This document shows positions 47,351-59,278 of a DNA stretch of 64,000 nt, one piece after another. The translations under genes were made by a program, and so were the position numbers. The notes under the pieces are model-generated. The model made no database searches and had not been told where the DNA came from. It worked only from the letters and a program-made list of their open reading frames with translations. Each line of letters opens with the position of its first letter. Positions within the stretch are counted from its first letter, which is position 1. This DNA comes from Druceiella hillmani (Eukaryota > Arthropoda > Insecta > Lepidoptera > Hepialidae), in the NCBI GenBank assembly GCA_039881145.1, contig JAYKKI010000005.1, forward strand, positions 23,803,501-23,867,500, read 5' to 3'.

Positions 47351-47710
47351 TATGTAAGTACATATGTATAACTTATATTTCTGCGAACAGTAATTGATTA
47401 GAAGAAAATTTGACTGAAGCAATAAAGATCAAGGAAAATAGGTATATATTTAATGTTTTATTATTTATTTCTAAATAACTACTAAATAAACATGGAACAC
47501 GTATCGGTGTACCTTTGGGAGACTTTTCAAATGAAACAAGTATATTTTGAACAAAATATTAATAAATTTACTCATAAATATTAGATATTTTGATACCTAC
47601 ATATATTAAATAAGGATGTATCAATGAAAACTTTTTATTTAAAAAAGGGACAACCACGGAGCTCTGCAATGTTTTACATATTGATGACCAAAGCAAACAG
47701 TTAAAACTAT
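47351..47710. other. Plain A+T-rich noncoding DNA
   Basis: Nothing recognised. Confidence 0.5.
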
Positions 47711-47714
47711 TTAG

Positions 47715-47860
47715 GTTTCGTACCTCAATATGGAAAATGGAAAAGTTATAAGATTACTGATTTACCTATCAGTCCGTCTGTCACGGCCGATTTCCTCAAA
47801 ACTATGCAAAGCAGAAACTTGAAATTTGGTATAGTAATACAACTTTTACGAGTAGGTGAT
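47715..47860 (+). repeat. Lepidopteran GTCCGTC dispersed repeat relic
   Basis: GGTTTCGTACCTCAATATGG, CAGTCCGTCTGTCACGGCCG and GCAGAAACTTGAAATTTGG share words and order with 34655-34790. Confidence 0.65.
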
Positions 47861-48589
47861 TCACTGCGAAGCGGACGTTGATGGTCTAGCCCTGGATTTC
47901 TATTACCGCAAATGTGACAAGTCCGTTTACTCACACGCATAATCCAAACAAAATTAGTCCCTTTCGTGAAGAAAGATATAAGTTAACATTTTCAAACATC
48001 TCAAATATCTCATTTATGAATTTTAATCTTAAAATAAAGTCATTGTATTTCAAATCTTGAAAAATTTGAATTTTAAGCCATAAATTTTAAATCTCTTCAA
48101 AGAACTCCATGTAAAGGTGATAACGAGACATCTCTGTGAAGAGATCAGTGCGGATATCGCTGTACAGACTGCCTTGTATTTACAATATTGTCATAGTTTC
48201 TTGGGCTATTTTTAATGGTCGAGATAGTTTTCTTGTGTTTATTTACCCATTTTCTTACATTTTTTAACATAGGTTTTTAGTGTACATCCTGAAAATTGTA
48301 ATTACAAAATCGACCTTGAACTGTTTTGAAACATTTGTTAAACTCGTAATATTCGCGTATAAAGAAAGGGCGTGTTTTCCAGTAAAGCGAGATATAGCGA
48401 TTGAAATTCTGAGGAAGGCGCTCACTTCGAACCTCTTCGATATTCCCTCCTTACGCTCACTCTGATAAAAGTAAAATTTTGCTCGGAACACCCATATAGA
48501 AAAAAATAAATTGATATCTGTGTAAATTAAACCTTAATATTAATTTTAATATTCTAGATAGCGTACAAATGAACGCTTAGTGATCACGT
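47861..48589. other. Noncoding DNA, mixed composition
   Basis: Overlapping 61- and 75-codon frames on opposite strands at 48264-48491 are unrecognised. Confidence 0.45.
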
Positions 48590-48790
48590 TTATGAAGTTA
48601 CCATGTTGATTTACTAGTGTAGTTCCAGTCTACGAGTATGGCAGATAAAATCCACTCGAGGCGCTACTTAATAAGTTTAGGCAAAACGCTCGACCATAGT
48701 GTATAAAGCGTTATTCCAATTTCCGCTGCGTTACTTCCGATATAAGTTTTCCTGGCGCTCGCTAAATAGGTTAATACAAAGAATCCTATT
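48590..48790. other. G+C-richer island 15
   Basis: Includes CCACTCGAGGCGCTACTTA, TTTCCGCTGCGTTACTTCCG and TCCTGGCGCTCGC. No frame. Confidence 0.3.
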
Positions 48791-51700
48791 TTTTCGACCT
48801 TCAGGGTTTAATTTAAAGTTTAGATATGTTTCCACTTTATTTGGTTCAGTTTAACTAGATTTTATTAGAACGTCTGGGCAATATCTTCTTTTTAGTTTAT
48901 ATGTGGAATTTTTTGAGTTTATGTGTGCATATTCAATATTTTGAATATTCCATACTGAAGATGCAAACGGAAGATTTAATCTCACCTCGGTGTTTGTACG
49001 TCCGATTGTGTGCTGAACCGCGAAAGTAAAAATAAAAATATCTAATTGTTTAATACAATCTGATTACATTAAATTGCTAGTTAAACCTTCACAACTCATG
49101 AAAATAAAATTTAAAAAAAAGGTGAAATTAGGTAAACATAGAGCGAACACTAAATGCAACCATCTGAAATTCACTACAGATATGTTAAAAATAATTTAAT
49201 TTTATAAAATAGATCAATAATTAAAATATCGATGATAACAAAAAAGTAATGATTGACATAAGTTACATAAAAAATATTCAAAAATTTGTTTTTATATTTT
49301 AAATATTTATCAAGCTATTGGAATACAAAAATTAACACGGATATGCAGTTAATGTTTGGGCGCAAATTACACGTGATTGTTTACCTATGTTTTGATGTTC
49401 GTTGCTGTATTTCGAAAATAACGTAAATGTGACTTTATATAAGTTCCTGACATTGTTATGTACTTGCATTACATACGTATCAATCAAAAAAAACAAATTT
49501 ACGTAAAGAAATTTACAGTAAATTATAAACGAAGGTTGCGTTGCCTGACATATGCTGGTAAAGTTACAAAAAACCTACACATTAAGGTATTTTTTCCATT
49601 TGTTTCTAATAACATATTTACAAATATAAATTTTTCACAACGTCTTTATTTTGCCTATCTCATATTTCACAGGCGTACAAAATACTTAAATATTATCGTT
49701 TCCCACCATGTCAATATTTTAATATAATTTCTAGTTTATTTCTCACGGACAAAATAAATATATAGTTACACATAGACACTTAAGTTTGCAGCTGACTTAA
49801 TCACTTGTAGAGAATTTCTATTAACTTTGTTACAAGTTGGTGGACTGTTGTTTGTTACTCGTCAACTAGTGAAGCTTATGAGCTGCGATCATTTTACCTT
49901 TAATTTCGTTATATCACATACGTACTTGCATCTAAGCGCGGGTGATATTCATAGAATTTGCTTGATACGTGGTATTTGACATTGAAGTGAAAATTATTCG
50001 AGTATTGGGAGATTATCCGCTAAGAATCCACAATATTCACTTATTAAGCAATTATAATTCTCCAAAATATTCACTTAAAGTATTTATTATAAATACCACA
50101 ATAATAAGTATATCTCCAAATAAAACTCAACATCAAACAAGAGAAAAAACTTTAATTGATGTGTGATTAGTCATATTTAACGGTGGGCGGTTATAAATGT
50201 TTTACATCTACTAATCTAACGTGATGTTCTTATTATCGATTATGAAATGAGAAGGCGAATGGTCCTTACGATCGAATGATCATTTATAAATAATTCGATC
50301 TTAAAAGTATTCCTTTTCTCATTCGTCAAGTTTTCTCCCCTACAAATGTTAGAAACTTATTTCGTGTATTCGATTCCGATTGTGCTAGTCACTGTAATAC
50401 ATGGCAACCATAAACGTACAATAATTATTAATTAATTGCTAAATTAGAACCTACCATAATCGAAATATCTCGGGATCTCGCAACGATTTAATAATTTCGT
50501 ATGTTTCATTCGTAATAACACAATTCTAATAACATTCCTAAATAAAACGATATTCAGATCGTCGTTTCCATAACTAACAATGTTTATTTCTTCAGTTATA
50601 AATTGTTTGCGAAAGTTGAATAACATATAATTGAATTACATGTGTACTTTAGTACAGAAAATTAATCGTACGATAGTCTGCATTTAAACAAACTTTGATT
50701 TTTTTGTAAAAGGTGATCGTTGTTTACTATCCAAAGTAAACAAATATTAAAATAACTGTTTTTAAAATGTTTTGCTTGTGGATTTGGATCGTAAAAAAGT
50801 ACTGAATGAATTTTGATGGGAGCTTCCATGTTCTATAACTGAGTTTGCTGACTAGTATATGCAGTATAAGTTCTTCAATGCTGTGTTATTAAGGAGTTAT
50901 TTTTTGGAGATCAGTAATCATCTGTATTGGTTGTATTAGCAATAATAAAGTCGTAGTATACAAAACAATGTCGTTAATTATAAATAAAACTTTCTAAAAT
51001 TTTAAATTAAATTGTACTTCCATCAAATTGTTTTAAAATAAGTTTTTTTTAAAATAATAAATAAAAAGAAAGAAGGAGAGATTTTCATAACTAGCAATGT
51101 TATTGTCGACTTCATTACTGATAATCAACAGTTCGAATGTCGAATATCGTCGATAAATATCATTATGAAATAAAACAAGTAATTAGATCATCTATAACAT
51201 GATAAAATATTAAAATACAAAAGGAAATACAAAAATATTGTAAGGAGGCAAGACATCTTCAAAATATTTTCGTGAAAATTTTATATTAACGCGAAAATGC
51301 GACACGTGTAAAAAGCCGTAATATAAATCTTGAAATTAAAATTTTAATTTACTTCGTTGGCTAATATTTCATTGCTATTTTTATTACGGGAAGATTATGT
51401 CGACGTTATATTTTTATTAATTAAGCTCTTTATACTTGGCCTTCTTGAAATAAGAACTTCGTTTGACTGTTATATTGGTTTTCATTTTATTTTAAAAATA
51501 CTTACGAATATAAACAGTAATATAAAATATTTTTTTTTAGCTATCTACATTTGAAGTTTCTTTGGAGTATGTGTTATTTGAATATTTCCAGAATTAAATG
51601 TATCGAAGAAATATTATTTCGAAATGGGCCTGTTTGTTTGTTTTAAGTCGGATCAAAGTGCAAAATTGAATAAATTAGTGATGAAGAAGATTTTATTATT

Positions 51701-51995
51701 ATACAGTTAAATTATTTTAATAAGCTTACTATTTAATCGTATTATCTCTCAAAAATGGAGTAAATGATTATGCAAAAATAGTCTAGTCACAGATTTTATC
51801 TCAATACTAAAAGAAGCGTTACATTTGCCAATAGATTGACCGCGAAAAACTTGGGAATATTTTGGATATATATTTAATGGATAGAAGAGTTACGATGCAT
51901 TAACAGTATTATTCTAATAACGCTAGCAAGAAAAGTCCGTGACTTTAGATTCCTATAAATGCTTAGAAACGAATATGTAACCGGCATGGATAAAA
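48791..51995. other. Plain A+T-rich noncoding DNA
   Basis: Over 3 kb with no repeat or gene recognised. Several frames of 60-89 codons (for example 49458-49727) have no motif. Confidence 0.5.
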
Positions 51996-52215
51996 TTCAT
52001 AGGTGCGGACACATATCCTTACTGACGTCACGGATTCGCCACGGGCTGATTTTGTCCACGTCGCGCACCCTCATCAGGGCAGCTCAGCCTACGGAATAGC
52101 TCATGTCGATCGTTATGTTACACTGTTGTTATCGATAAGCCCGCCTGGGCGGGACGCTTGTATTATTAGATCGAATATGCCCTCGAACCAATTGTGCGTA
52201 AAGGATTAGGTTCGA
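51996..52215. other. G+C-richer island 16 with CRE and GGGCAGCTC words
   Basis: Has a perfect TGACGTCA at 52023-52030 and AGGGCAGCTCA at 52076-52086, then CCCGCCTGGGCGGGACGC, a near-perfect G+C hairpin at about 52140-52156. It is the island with the most shared words. Inference: regulatory element. Confidence 0.4.
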
Positions 52216-52620
52216 TGCGAGTTCTAATGATGTATTCACAAACATTATCCGAATTTAGGTTATCCATTAGAAAGTTATATATGCATCTACATATATATTT
52301 GTGATCCACATGTCAATGGCATTAAATTGATGGATACATTTATTGATAACGGTAGAGGCCCAAAAGAATACATTCTTATTACCAGCATGATATTAGACAG
52401 GCTTTCTAAGATACGGAAAGGTTGCAATTGAATCGCATATTGAGAACATTGGCGTATTCTATATTAATATACAGCAAATTTGGTCATTAAGGACATGGAA
52501 TGACAGTGACTACCCAATACTGGAAATGTTGGGTAGGAGAATGATATTGCGCTTTTAATAAAATGCAAATGGCATAATTCTTACTGATGGGCAACAAGAA
52601 AATACCAATTACGATATAAT
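52216..52620. other. Plain noncoding DNA
   Basis: Nothing recognised. Confidence 0.5.
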
Positions 52621-52674
52621 CCGTTGACTGTTTTCTCCAATGTATCATGATACATTGGAGAAAACAGTCAACGG
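52621..52674. repeat. Perfect 54-bp palindrome with no spacer
   Basis: The arm 52621-52647, starting CCGTTGACTGTTTTCTCC, is followed at once by its exact 27-base reverse complement, joining at TCA|TGA. No loop bases remain. Long spacerless perfect palindromes are usually unstable in replication (general knowledge), so this is either very recent or an artefact. Confidence 0.93.
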
Positions 52675-55195
52675 AAAATGGAAAGGTTACTTGAAGAAGC
52701 TTCTAGTATTAAGCAGTGTAATGCGATCTAGGTGTCGAAGATTTTTCTCAAAGATATGGATTGATCAAACAGAATCTTTCACAAATATCTCAGACAAGTG
52801 TCTGACGAGTCAAATAATGAGGAATACCCACAATCGACAATTCTTCCGTTAAAAACAACTGAGTAAAATTAATGTATCTATAGCTGTAATCACGGATTAC
52901 ATTATTAAACTTGTTAAGTAGCAAGGAAATGATTTCATCGTCCGTAAAATGTTTCAGGTAAGTTAACGTATTGGCAACAGCTAATTTATTGATTTATTTT
53001 CGAGGGTATGGAAGCGGAAATAAATATTATTAATAGTGCCAACTATATTTTTGACGTGAAACATTGCTCCTTTTTGGAAAAACATTTCCTAGTCGCTAAT
53101 GATTTTGTAGATTATGATTTTCCCAAGATTATCTACTTTTATGGAACTCAGAGGTTTGTACAATTTTATAACAATTTCAGCTTTTTTCATGTTAAATATG
53201 TTAATTACAATTGATGTCAACCTGATGTTTCAGTGACTGACTCCGTTTCATTTTGCATCGGGTACCCTAACTAAATTTTACTATTTGACAGTATCATATA
53301 TTAGGCTTCATGATAAAATTAATTTACTTTCTGGAAACTACCATTTGTTAAATAGATACTAAGAGCATACCTATTACCATACATCAGTCGAAATTCGATT
53401 CGAGCAGGAAGATCTGCTTTCAGCGTAATCGAATTTCGTATGACTGGTGCTTCAAGCATCTGAATTAGGTAATACAAACGTGGGTCACTTGATATATATG
53501 CTCAATTTAATGTACTGTAGACGATTTTATTATTTATACCTACCTCACGCTTACCGTTCTACTATTAGGCCCTTGATTGAAAGCACCACTGCCACATTTC
53601 ATACAATCGTTTTGCATTAAACCATTTATATGTCCATCAATTAAATCGTTTAGAAGATCATAAACAGGTCTAAATTAGAAAAATCTAAATTTAGAAAAAG
53701 TAATGCGGGGAAAAACGCAACTATGACAGGAAAAACGTTGAAAAAAAAATTGGACGTTTAAGGTAATATGCTATTTTTCATCATTTATTAATATTATTGA
53801 AATCGGTAATTTGTATTATATTAGTTATATCTTTTAAAACGGAAGGTTTTGATTATATATATATATTTACCATGTAGTTTTTTTCAAATTCATGTTCCCT
53901 TTTTCACTCCCTTCATTAAGGTACTTACCTTAATGAAGGACCATATCATATAAATCTCATGAAAAATCCGCTTTGAAAGTTTACGTTACAGAAGAAGATA
54001 TTTAAGCAAATACATGGCCTTTCTTGTTAACTTCGATATATTAAAAAACTAAGAATTGATAGGAATTTCAATAACTACATATGAAGTAACAGTTTTGTGT
54101 TCACAGTAGATGGTCTAAGTAACGATGTTTTCCTAAGGTAACAAAAATCTGGATTTCGTCGACTGCTAGGTATGATGTGCGCAGTAAATTCATATGATCT
54201 AATCATAGACCTTTCACTTCAAAAATAAGGGTTCATATTTCTTTGTGGTAATTTAGCAGGTCTTTTACATTTTGATAAAAAGGAACATACATTTACTAGT
54301 ACATACTCGTAAGTATATTTTTAATGTATGTTGAGTTGTGAGTGCGTCAACTCAGGACACCATAAAAAAGTTATTACCCTATCAGCGTCAGTAAAATTAC
54401 ATCAAATGCTTTACTTTTGAAGTAAAACTTCTTTACGTACGCTTGACTTGGGGAGTAAGCTGGTGATTGCGTGACAAGAGCGTTGCGAAAAGTGTGATCG
54501 GGCGAGGCGAACGGAAGTTGAGAGGGAGATATAAGTTAGTGAAGACAATTGATCATTGTTTGTCCATCAATATGACTGAGTACCTTCTCATGTTTTTAGA
54601 ATTTCGGAGTGAAAAAGGAGTATTTATAATTTGGCCATACACGTCCGATTGTCATAATTCCATATTTCTGTATTTTTAGATACATATACATGATAATTTT
54701 ACATGTACATGCTTCACATAGATATTTCATATTAATGTCTTATTTAATATATTTAATTTTTAAGCTAACTTTGCGCAATATGAAGCTTCAGTATGACTTG
54801 CATCTGCTATCATTTTTCAGTCGTGCGCTTGAAAAATGTGAAAAAATTCTAGATATCAACATTTAATTATGACTTTTAATTTAAATAATTTCTGTTAAAT
54901 TGCTTTAACACTTTTAAGTGGTGTAGACAAATAATGAACCCTAATTAATTTGTTTCCCGACAAGCACTTTTTAAGACACAGAATACTTTAAAGGTTTTCA
55001 GTTTTAACAGAAAGTTTTTATTGCCAATATATGTTATAAAATGTTCTACGGTCAGATCTAATATTCAGGTGGAATATTAACATTCTTGAATAAATGAACG
55101 AGTTCGCGTCAACGAACTGTCCACAAACAAGCAAGTTCACGTAAGATATACGTACATATGTATATGCATATAAAACAAGTAATAAACCAACTAGA
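52675..55195. other. Noncoding DNA with a small hairpin
   Basis: CCTTCATTAAGGTA pairs with TACCTTAATGAAGG across 2 bases (53910-53939). A looser inverted repeat, CAGTCGAAATTCGA / TCGAATTTCGTATGACTG, spans 53386-53447. No gene is recognised. Confidence 0.5.
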
Positions 55196-55199
55196 TTGC

Positions 55200-55440
55200 G
55201 TATTTCCCACGTCATTTCGCCCTGTCTGTGTCCTTTACTGAAACTACGACCATAAATCTCCGGCGGACAAATGCGGCGGGCGGCGATTGGCTCGTGAATC
55301 GGGCAGCTCGCGTTACAAATTGTTTCTCCCGGGCCCGGTCAGCCTTCGGACGTCATCTTGCGGGTGTCGGCGGTGGTCACGTGGCTGCGAACATGACGCG
55401 ACACGTGTACCCGAGTGTCCTGTGCGTTTGAGAGGACCAT
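55200..55440. other. G+C-richer island 17 with two E-boxes
   Basis: The sharpest peak in the window: CTCCGGCGGACAAATGCGGC, CCCGGGCCCGGTC, then CACGTG at 55378-55383 and again at 55402-55407. GGGCAGCTCG at 55301-55310 is shared with other islands, and an inverted CCAAT word (GATTGG) precedes it. Two short plus-strand frames are unrecognised. It could be a promoter or enhancer. Confidence 0.4.
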
Positions 55441-55794
55441 TATTTTATAACAAAACTGTTGAATTGCGGTTGAATGTGGTGAAGTTTATATTTTGTAGCG
55501 GATGTCTCAAATAAGATGTCGGTAGGATATGGTTACGAAATTAAGACTAATATGTTAGATAATAGAGAGAGGGGAGAGGGAGGGAGTGAACTAAATACTT
55601 CCTTGTATTCAGTATATCGAGATTTGGATATTAAGATATTTTATTTCTCGACATACATACCTTTGAAAGTCATTGAATGACGCTGCCATTCGATAAAATC
55701 ATTATACAATTTTTAGATAAATAATAGCCTTCATTTTTATACATCATACTTAAATCTTTGACTTAAAATCAGAAAGCTAGTTTCAAATTATATA
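55441..55794. other. Noncoding DNA with a purine-rich run
   Basis: AGAGAGAGGGGAGAGGGAGG at 55563-55582 is a homopurine tract. Otherwise plain. Confidence 0.5.
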
Positions 55795-56035
55795 AAAATA
55801 GCTTTCCCGCGACTTCCTTCGCGTAAACTTTTACAAATTTTTATTAAGTTAACTATATAATGTCAAATTACTGTATCTACTTTTCAGTTACATGAAATAT
55901 CGGATACTTTGTCCGAGACCCAGTAGAATCCATCAGTGAAAATTTAATCAAAATCTCTTCTGGCTATCCTTGTATGATGCGTGAAGAAATAGATAAACAC
56001 ATAGACGAACAGACAAAAATTCCAAAAAAACAATA
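55795..56035 (+). repeat. Old dispersed lepidopteran repeat (CCCGCGACTTC type)
   Basis: CCCGCGACTTCCTTCGCGTA at 55806, then CAGTGAAAATTTAATCAAAATC, GATGCGTGAAGAAATAG and ACAGACAAAAATTCC follow the usual order of this family. It is in the opposite orientation to the copy at 11.34-11.78 kb. Confidence 0.6.
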
Positions 56036-56925
56036 TTTGTGTGTCTTATTACTTTTCTTGTGATCTTACAAATCAGTTTTTCGTAATTATTTTGAGTATA
56101 CAGACAGGCCAAATCTACAATTATATTTCATGTATTAGATTGTATTATACAGAATCTTATTTAAAGGGAACGCCATATATGCAAAGGGGTTTGCCATTTT
56201 TTTCTATTTAGACACGAGCTGAGCTCTTTAATTCATATTCAAGATTATTTTCAGTTATAATAGTTTGCAAGTCATAAGCATAACGAAAAACATTTTCATT
56301 TATCACGATTCTCGATGGTACCACTATAAGATACAATATAGCGTAATTAATAAATTTTGTACGCCCCGATACGCTCCTTAAATTAAAAAAATATGCATAT
56401 ATGCATTGTATGAAAAAATACGTGACTTCAAATGACGTACGTACCAATACTCGTAGTTTGAGTAAAATTCAGGCTTAGCCAGTTATTTCTTTGTTTTGTT
56501 CATGTTTTATTGAAAATTTAGATAGTACCATTCCGCGTATAAGATAATGAAGCCTGAAGATGTATAAGAAAATTGGAAAGATTTTTGCTTGACAAATATA
56601 ATTGTTATTTTCAAAACTTTCAAGGTGGTTTAAGATATTGAATAACGTGCATGATCTTAATTTGATCCCGTGACTCACTGTTGTATTCCACAAGTAAAGG
56701 CTTCGCCTTGGTTGTTTTAATATAAGTTTTATTTGCATTGAATTTATTACTATACATTTTTGAGATTAATGGTTTCAATTATATGCACTAATTAGCCAGG
56801 ATTTATTTTTAATTGATTTAATTATTTGTCCTATTAATTAAGAGTTCATCTTGATATAAGTAACATATCTAATTTTGTTTATTTTTTAATGAGGCGAATA
56901 CAAACATTACATGTAAACGACATTT
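56036..56925. other. Plain noncoding DNA
   Basis: CCTGAAGATG, the starting word of the hammerhead-like motif, occurs at 56553-56562 without the rest of the motif. Frames of 79 and 87 codons on the minus strand are unrecognised. Confidence 0.45.
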
Positions 56926-56929
56926 AACT

Positions 56930-57335
56930 GACGTGTAGATTCCGAGATTGCTTCTCGGAATATTTCTCTCGAATTCTTTCAAAAGTACGGAAAACCTTTA
57001 ACTCGGAAGTCGGCTGCTTTTTAATACTTTAGTCGGTCGATTGCCCCGGATGGACAGAAACATTGTTGAGACATTTTTGTCTTGCGGAATCTATTTCATA
57101 GCCGTATTCGCTCCGAATTGAAGTGTTCTCTCGCCCCGTCGTTATCAATCTCGCGTTGCAATTTACCTTTCAGTCGAAGCGTTGTCGCTCTGCGTGCTGT
57201 TTGCTTTTCATTTCTCTCGTCTCGTTGTTGGGGCGTTGCGCCTCGGCGGCTTTGTTTAGTTGCGACGTGTTGTGTTAGGCTAGGGGCGTTCTTATTATGT
57301 CGTTTTCATCGCCCAGCCTTCAATATGTAGGTGAA
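56930..57335. other. G+C-richer island 18
   Basis: Starts with a perfect 9-bp hairpin ATTCCGAGA/TCTCGGAAT (56939-56961, 5-base loop) and continues through CTCTCGCCCCGTCG and GGGGCGTTGCGCCTCGGCGG. Pyrimidine-rich on the plus strand from 57120. An 82-codon frame is rich in Cys, Arg and Ser but unknown. Confidence 0.35.
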
Positions 57336-58040
57336 CGCTTCTATAAGTGGTGCGTGTGCGATGAACGTCTCAATAGAACGTTTCAAAGTGTGAAGTTGGT
57401 TTGTTTCGTTAATTAAAATGCGCGATTTCTACGCGATAAACACGAAGTATTTGACTATGATTAAAAGATGTTTAACGTTTGTAGAGATGAAATTATTTAT
57501 AGAGATACAATTTGTGTCAGATAATTTCAGAAAATTATTATTGTTACGAGGTTTTCTAATAAGAAAATACATTCTTATATCCGCAACGGTATGTATACAA
57601 CTTCCCGTTGTGGATATAAGAATATCTTCCAGTATCAAAAAGTATTGATTATTTACAGAATTATAGGCTTCATCGTGTCATAAGATCATCCGCGATAAAA
57701 CTTATAATTCTATGAAGAGTAATTATTTTCAATAGCATAATTTTTTTTAGAAATTAGCTAAATATAAGATCGGAGTTACTTACTCGTTCAGAATCACCTG
57801 GAAACTAACCTATTTATAGCGACTACAAATGTTGGAAACTAAGCGTTCGCACACATGCTTAGGTATTTATATTTAAAGCAAAAAACAAATGATTAAGAAA
57901 AAAGTTACATCATACAAGAAACATACGGGATGTTTCTTCCAATCGATTGTATCTTTAATTGGTATATCGGTGCAGGAGTAATTCCATGTTGTTATGCTAC
58001 AGGGATAATTCAGCTATCATAATGAGGAATATCTGTATAT
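57336..58040. other. Plain noncoding DNA
   Basis: Overlapping frames on opposite strands at 57418-57648 are probably chance. Confidence 0.45.
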
Positions 58041-58042
58041 AA

Positions 58043-58440
58043 AACTAACAGAATATCTGTCTCCTCGATATCGATATCGTCATTGTGTGTTTCGACATCA
58101 TCATCGATATCGACATCGTCATTGTATGTCAGAAATACTATTTAAACAATATCTGTTTGTAAAATATCTGTATGTAAAATTAACAGAATATCTGTCTTCT
58201 CGATATCGATAGCGTCATTGTGTGTTTCGACATCGTCGTCGATATCGACATCGTCATTGTATGTCAGAAATACTATTTAAACAATATCTGTATGTAAAAT
58301 ATCTGTATGTAAAACTAACAGAATATCTGTCTTCTCGATATCGATATCGTCATTGTGTGTTTCGACATCGTCGTCGATATCGACATCGTCATTGTATGTC
58401 AGAAATACTATATACAGTGCGTTATATATATTAACAATAA
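58043..58440 (+). repeat. Tandem repeat, 135-bp unit, 3 copies
   Basis: TAACAGAATATCTGTC recurs at 58046, 58181 and 58316. Each unit holds CTCGATATCGATATCGTC and GACATCRTCRTCGATATCG, dense in CGATATCG palindromes. The unit is exactly 45 codons, so frames stay in phase and give Arg-His-rich (plus) or Asp-rich (minus) runs. I treat these as repeat by-products. The copies differ by few bases. Confidence 0.95.
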
Positions 58441-58456
58441 TATTTTTACAATTTTT

Positions 58457-58600
58457 AGGGGTCCGCACCCGAGGGTTCGACTAGTACTTATTGTTGTGGT
58501 AATGTCGTTTGTCCATTTGTCCGTCCGTCTGCCTGTCGGAATATCAAAGGCATCTAACTTTTAAAAATTCCCACATAATATGTACCTTGACTCAGAACTA
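58457..58600 (+). repeat. Diverged lepidopteran GTCCGTC-type repeat relic
   Basis: GGGGTCCGCACCCGAGGGTT followed by TTTGTCCGTCCGTCTGCCTG recalls the GTTCCGTACC...GTCCGTC family but is more diverged. Flanking similarity beyond 58600 is uncertain. Confidence 0.45.
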
Positions 58601-59215
58601 GATATATTGAAAATGACTTAATATTACATTTCGAGATGGGTCCCAAATATGTAGTGGGAGGTAGAAAAAAACATTGTTTTTTCAAAGAATAAAAGGTATG
58701 GTTGAAAGCTATATTCCACAAGTGAGCGATTGAAAATAATTTTTAAATACCTTTTTATTTCTTAATTTTTTTTCAATGAAAAATAATAATTTTGTGGATC
58801 ATCAAAGGCATTTTAAGAACCATTTTATTACATAGGAAGTTATAATTCAGCGCTAAGATATTTTACATAATGTATTTAAATATAAAAACAAATAAACATA
58901 ACGACAGCTAATATATTTGAATATAAGGAAAGCTAAACATAAAATGGTTTGTATCTTGCTACAGCATTTGCTTTTTCAAAGTTATGCGTATGAGAAGATA
59001 AAGAATTAGTTTCTCAATTATCTTTTAGATTAAACGAAATAAACACGAAATATTTAATAAGTGCCAAAAACCCAATAGATCTGATAGTAAGTTCACACTC
59101 ACGGGATCGTGTATACGCAGGCAACATCAGCAGTGTGCGGTAAAGCGGGGGAGGGGGGCAGGGTACACAAGAGGATGCTCCTATCCAACCGGACATACAT
59201 TAGGGAATATATTCA
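58601..59215. other. Plain noncoding DNA
   Basis: GGGGGAGGGGGGCAGGG at about 59146-59162 is a G-run that could form a quadruplex. Otherwise nothing. Confidence 0.45.
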
Positions 59216-59219
59216 CAAT

Positions 59220-59278
59220 CGTCAGTTCGTCAGGTGGATCAAGGTCAAGATCGTCAGGTGGATCTTCAGGTGGGATAT
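59220..59278 (+). repeat. Short direct repeats CGTCAGGTGGATC
   Basis: CGTCAGGTGGATC occurs at about 59228 and 59251, with TTCAGGTGGGAT following. The three near-copies lead straight into family H copy B. Confidence 0.8.

Noticed and set aside
57082..57330. 82-codon Cys/Arg/Ser-rich frame
   Set aside because: It lies in a G+C-richer island and shows no domain; probably chance.
58222..58468. Arg-His-rich and Asp-rich frames in the 135-bp array
   Set aside because: They repeat with the unit and have no non-repeat flanking coding sequence.
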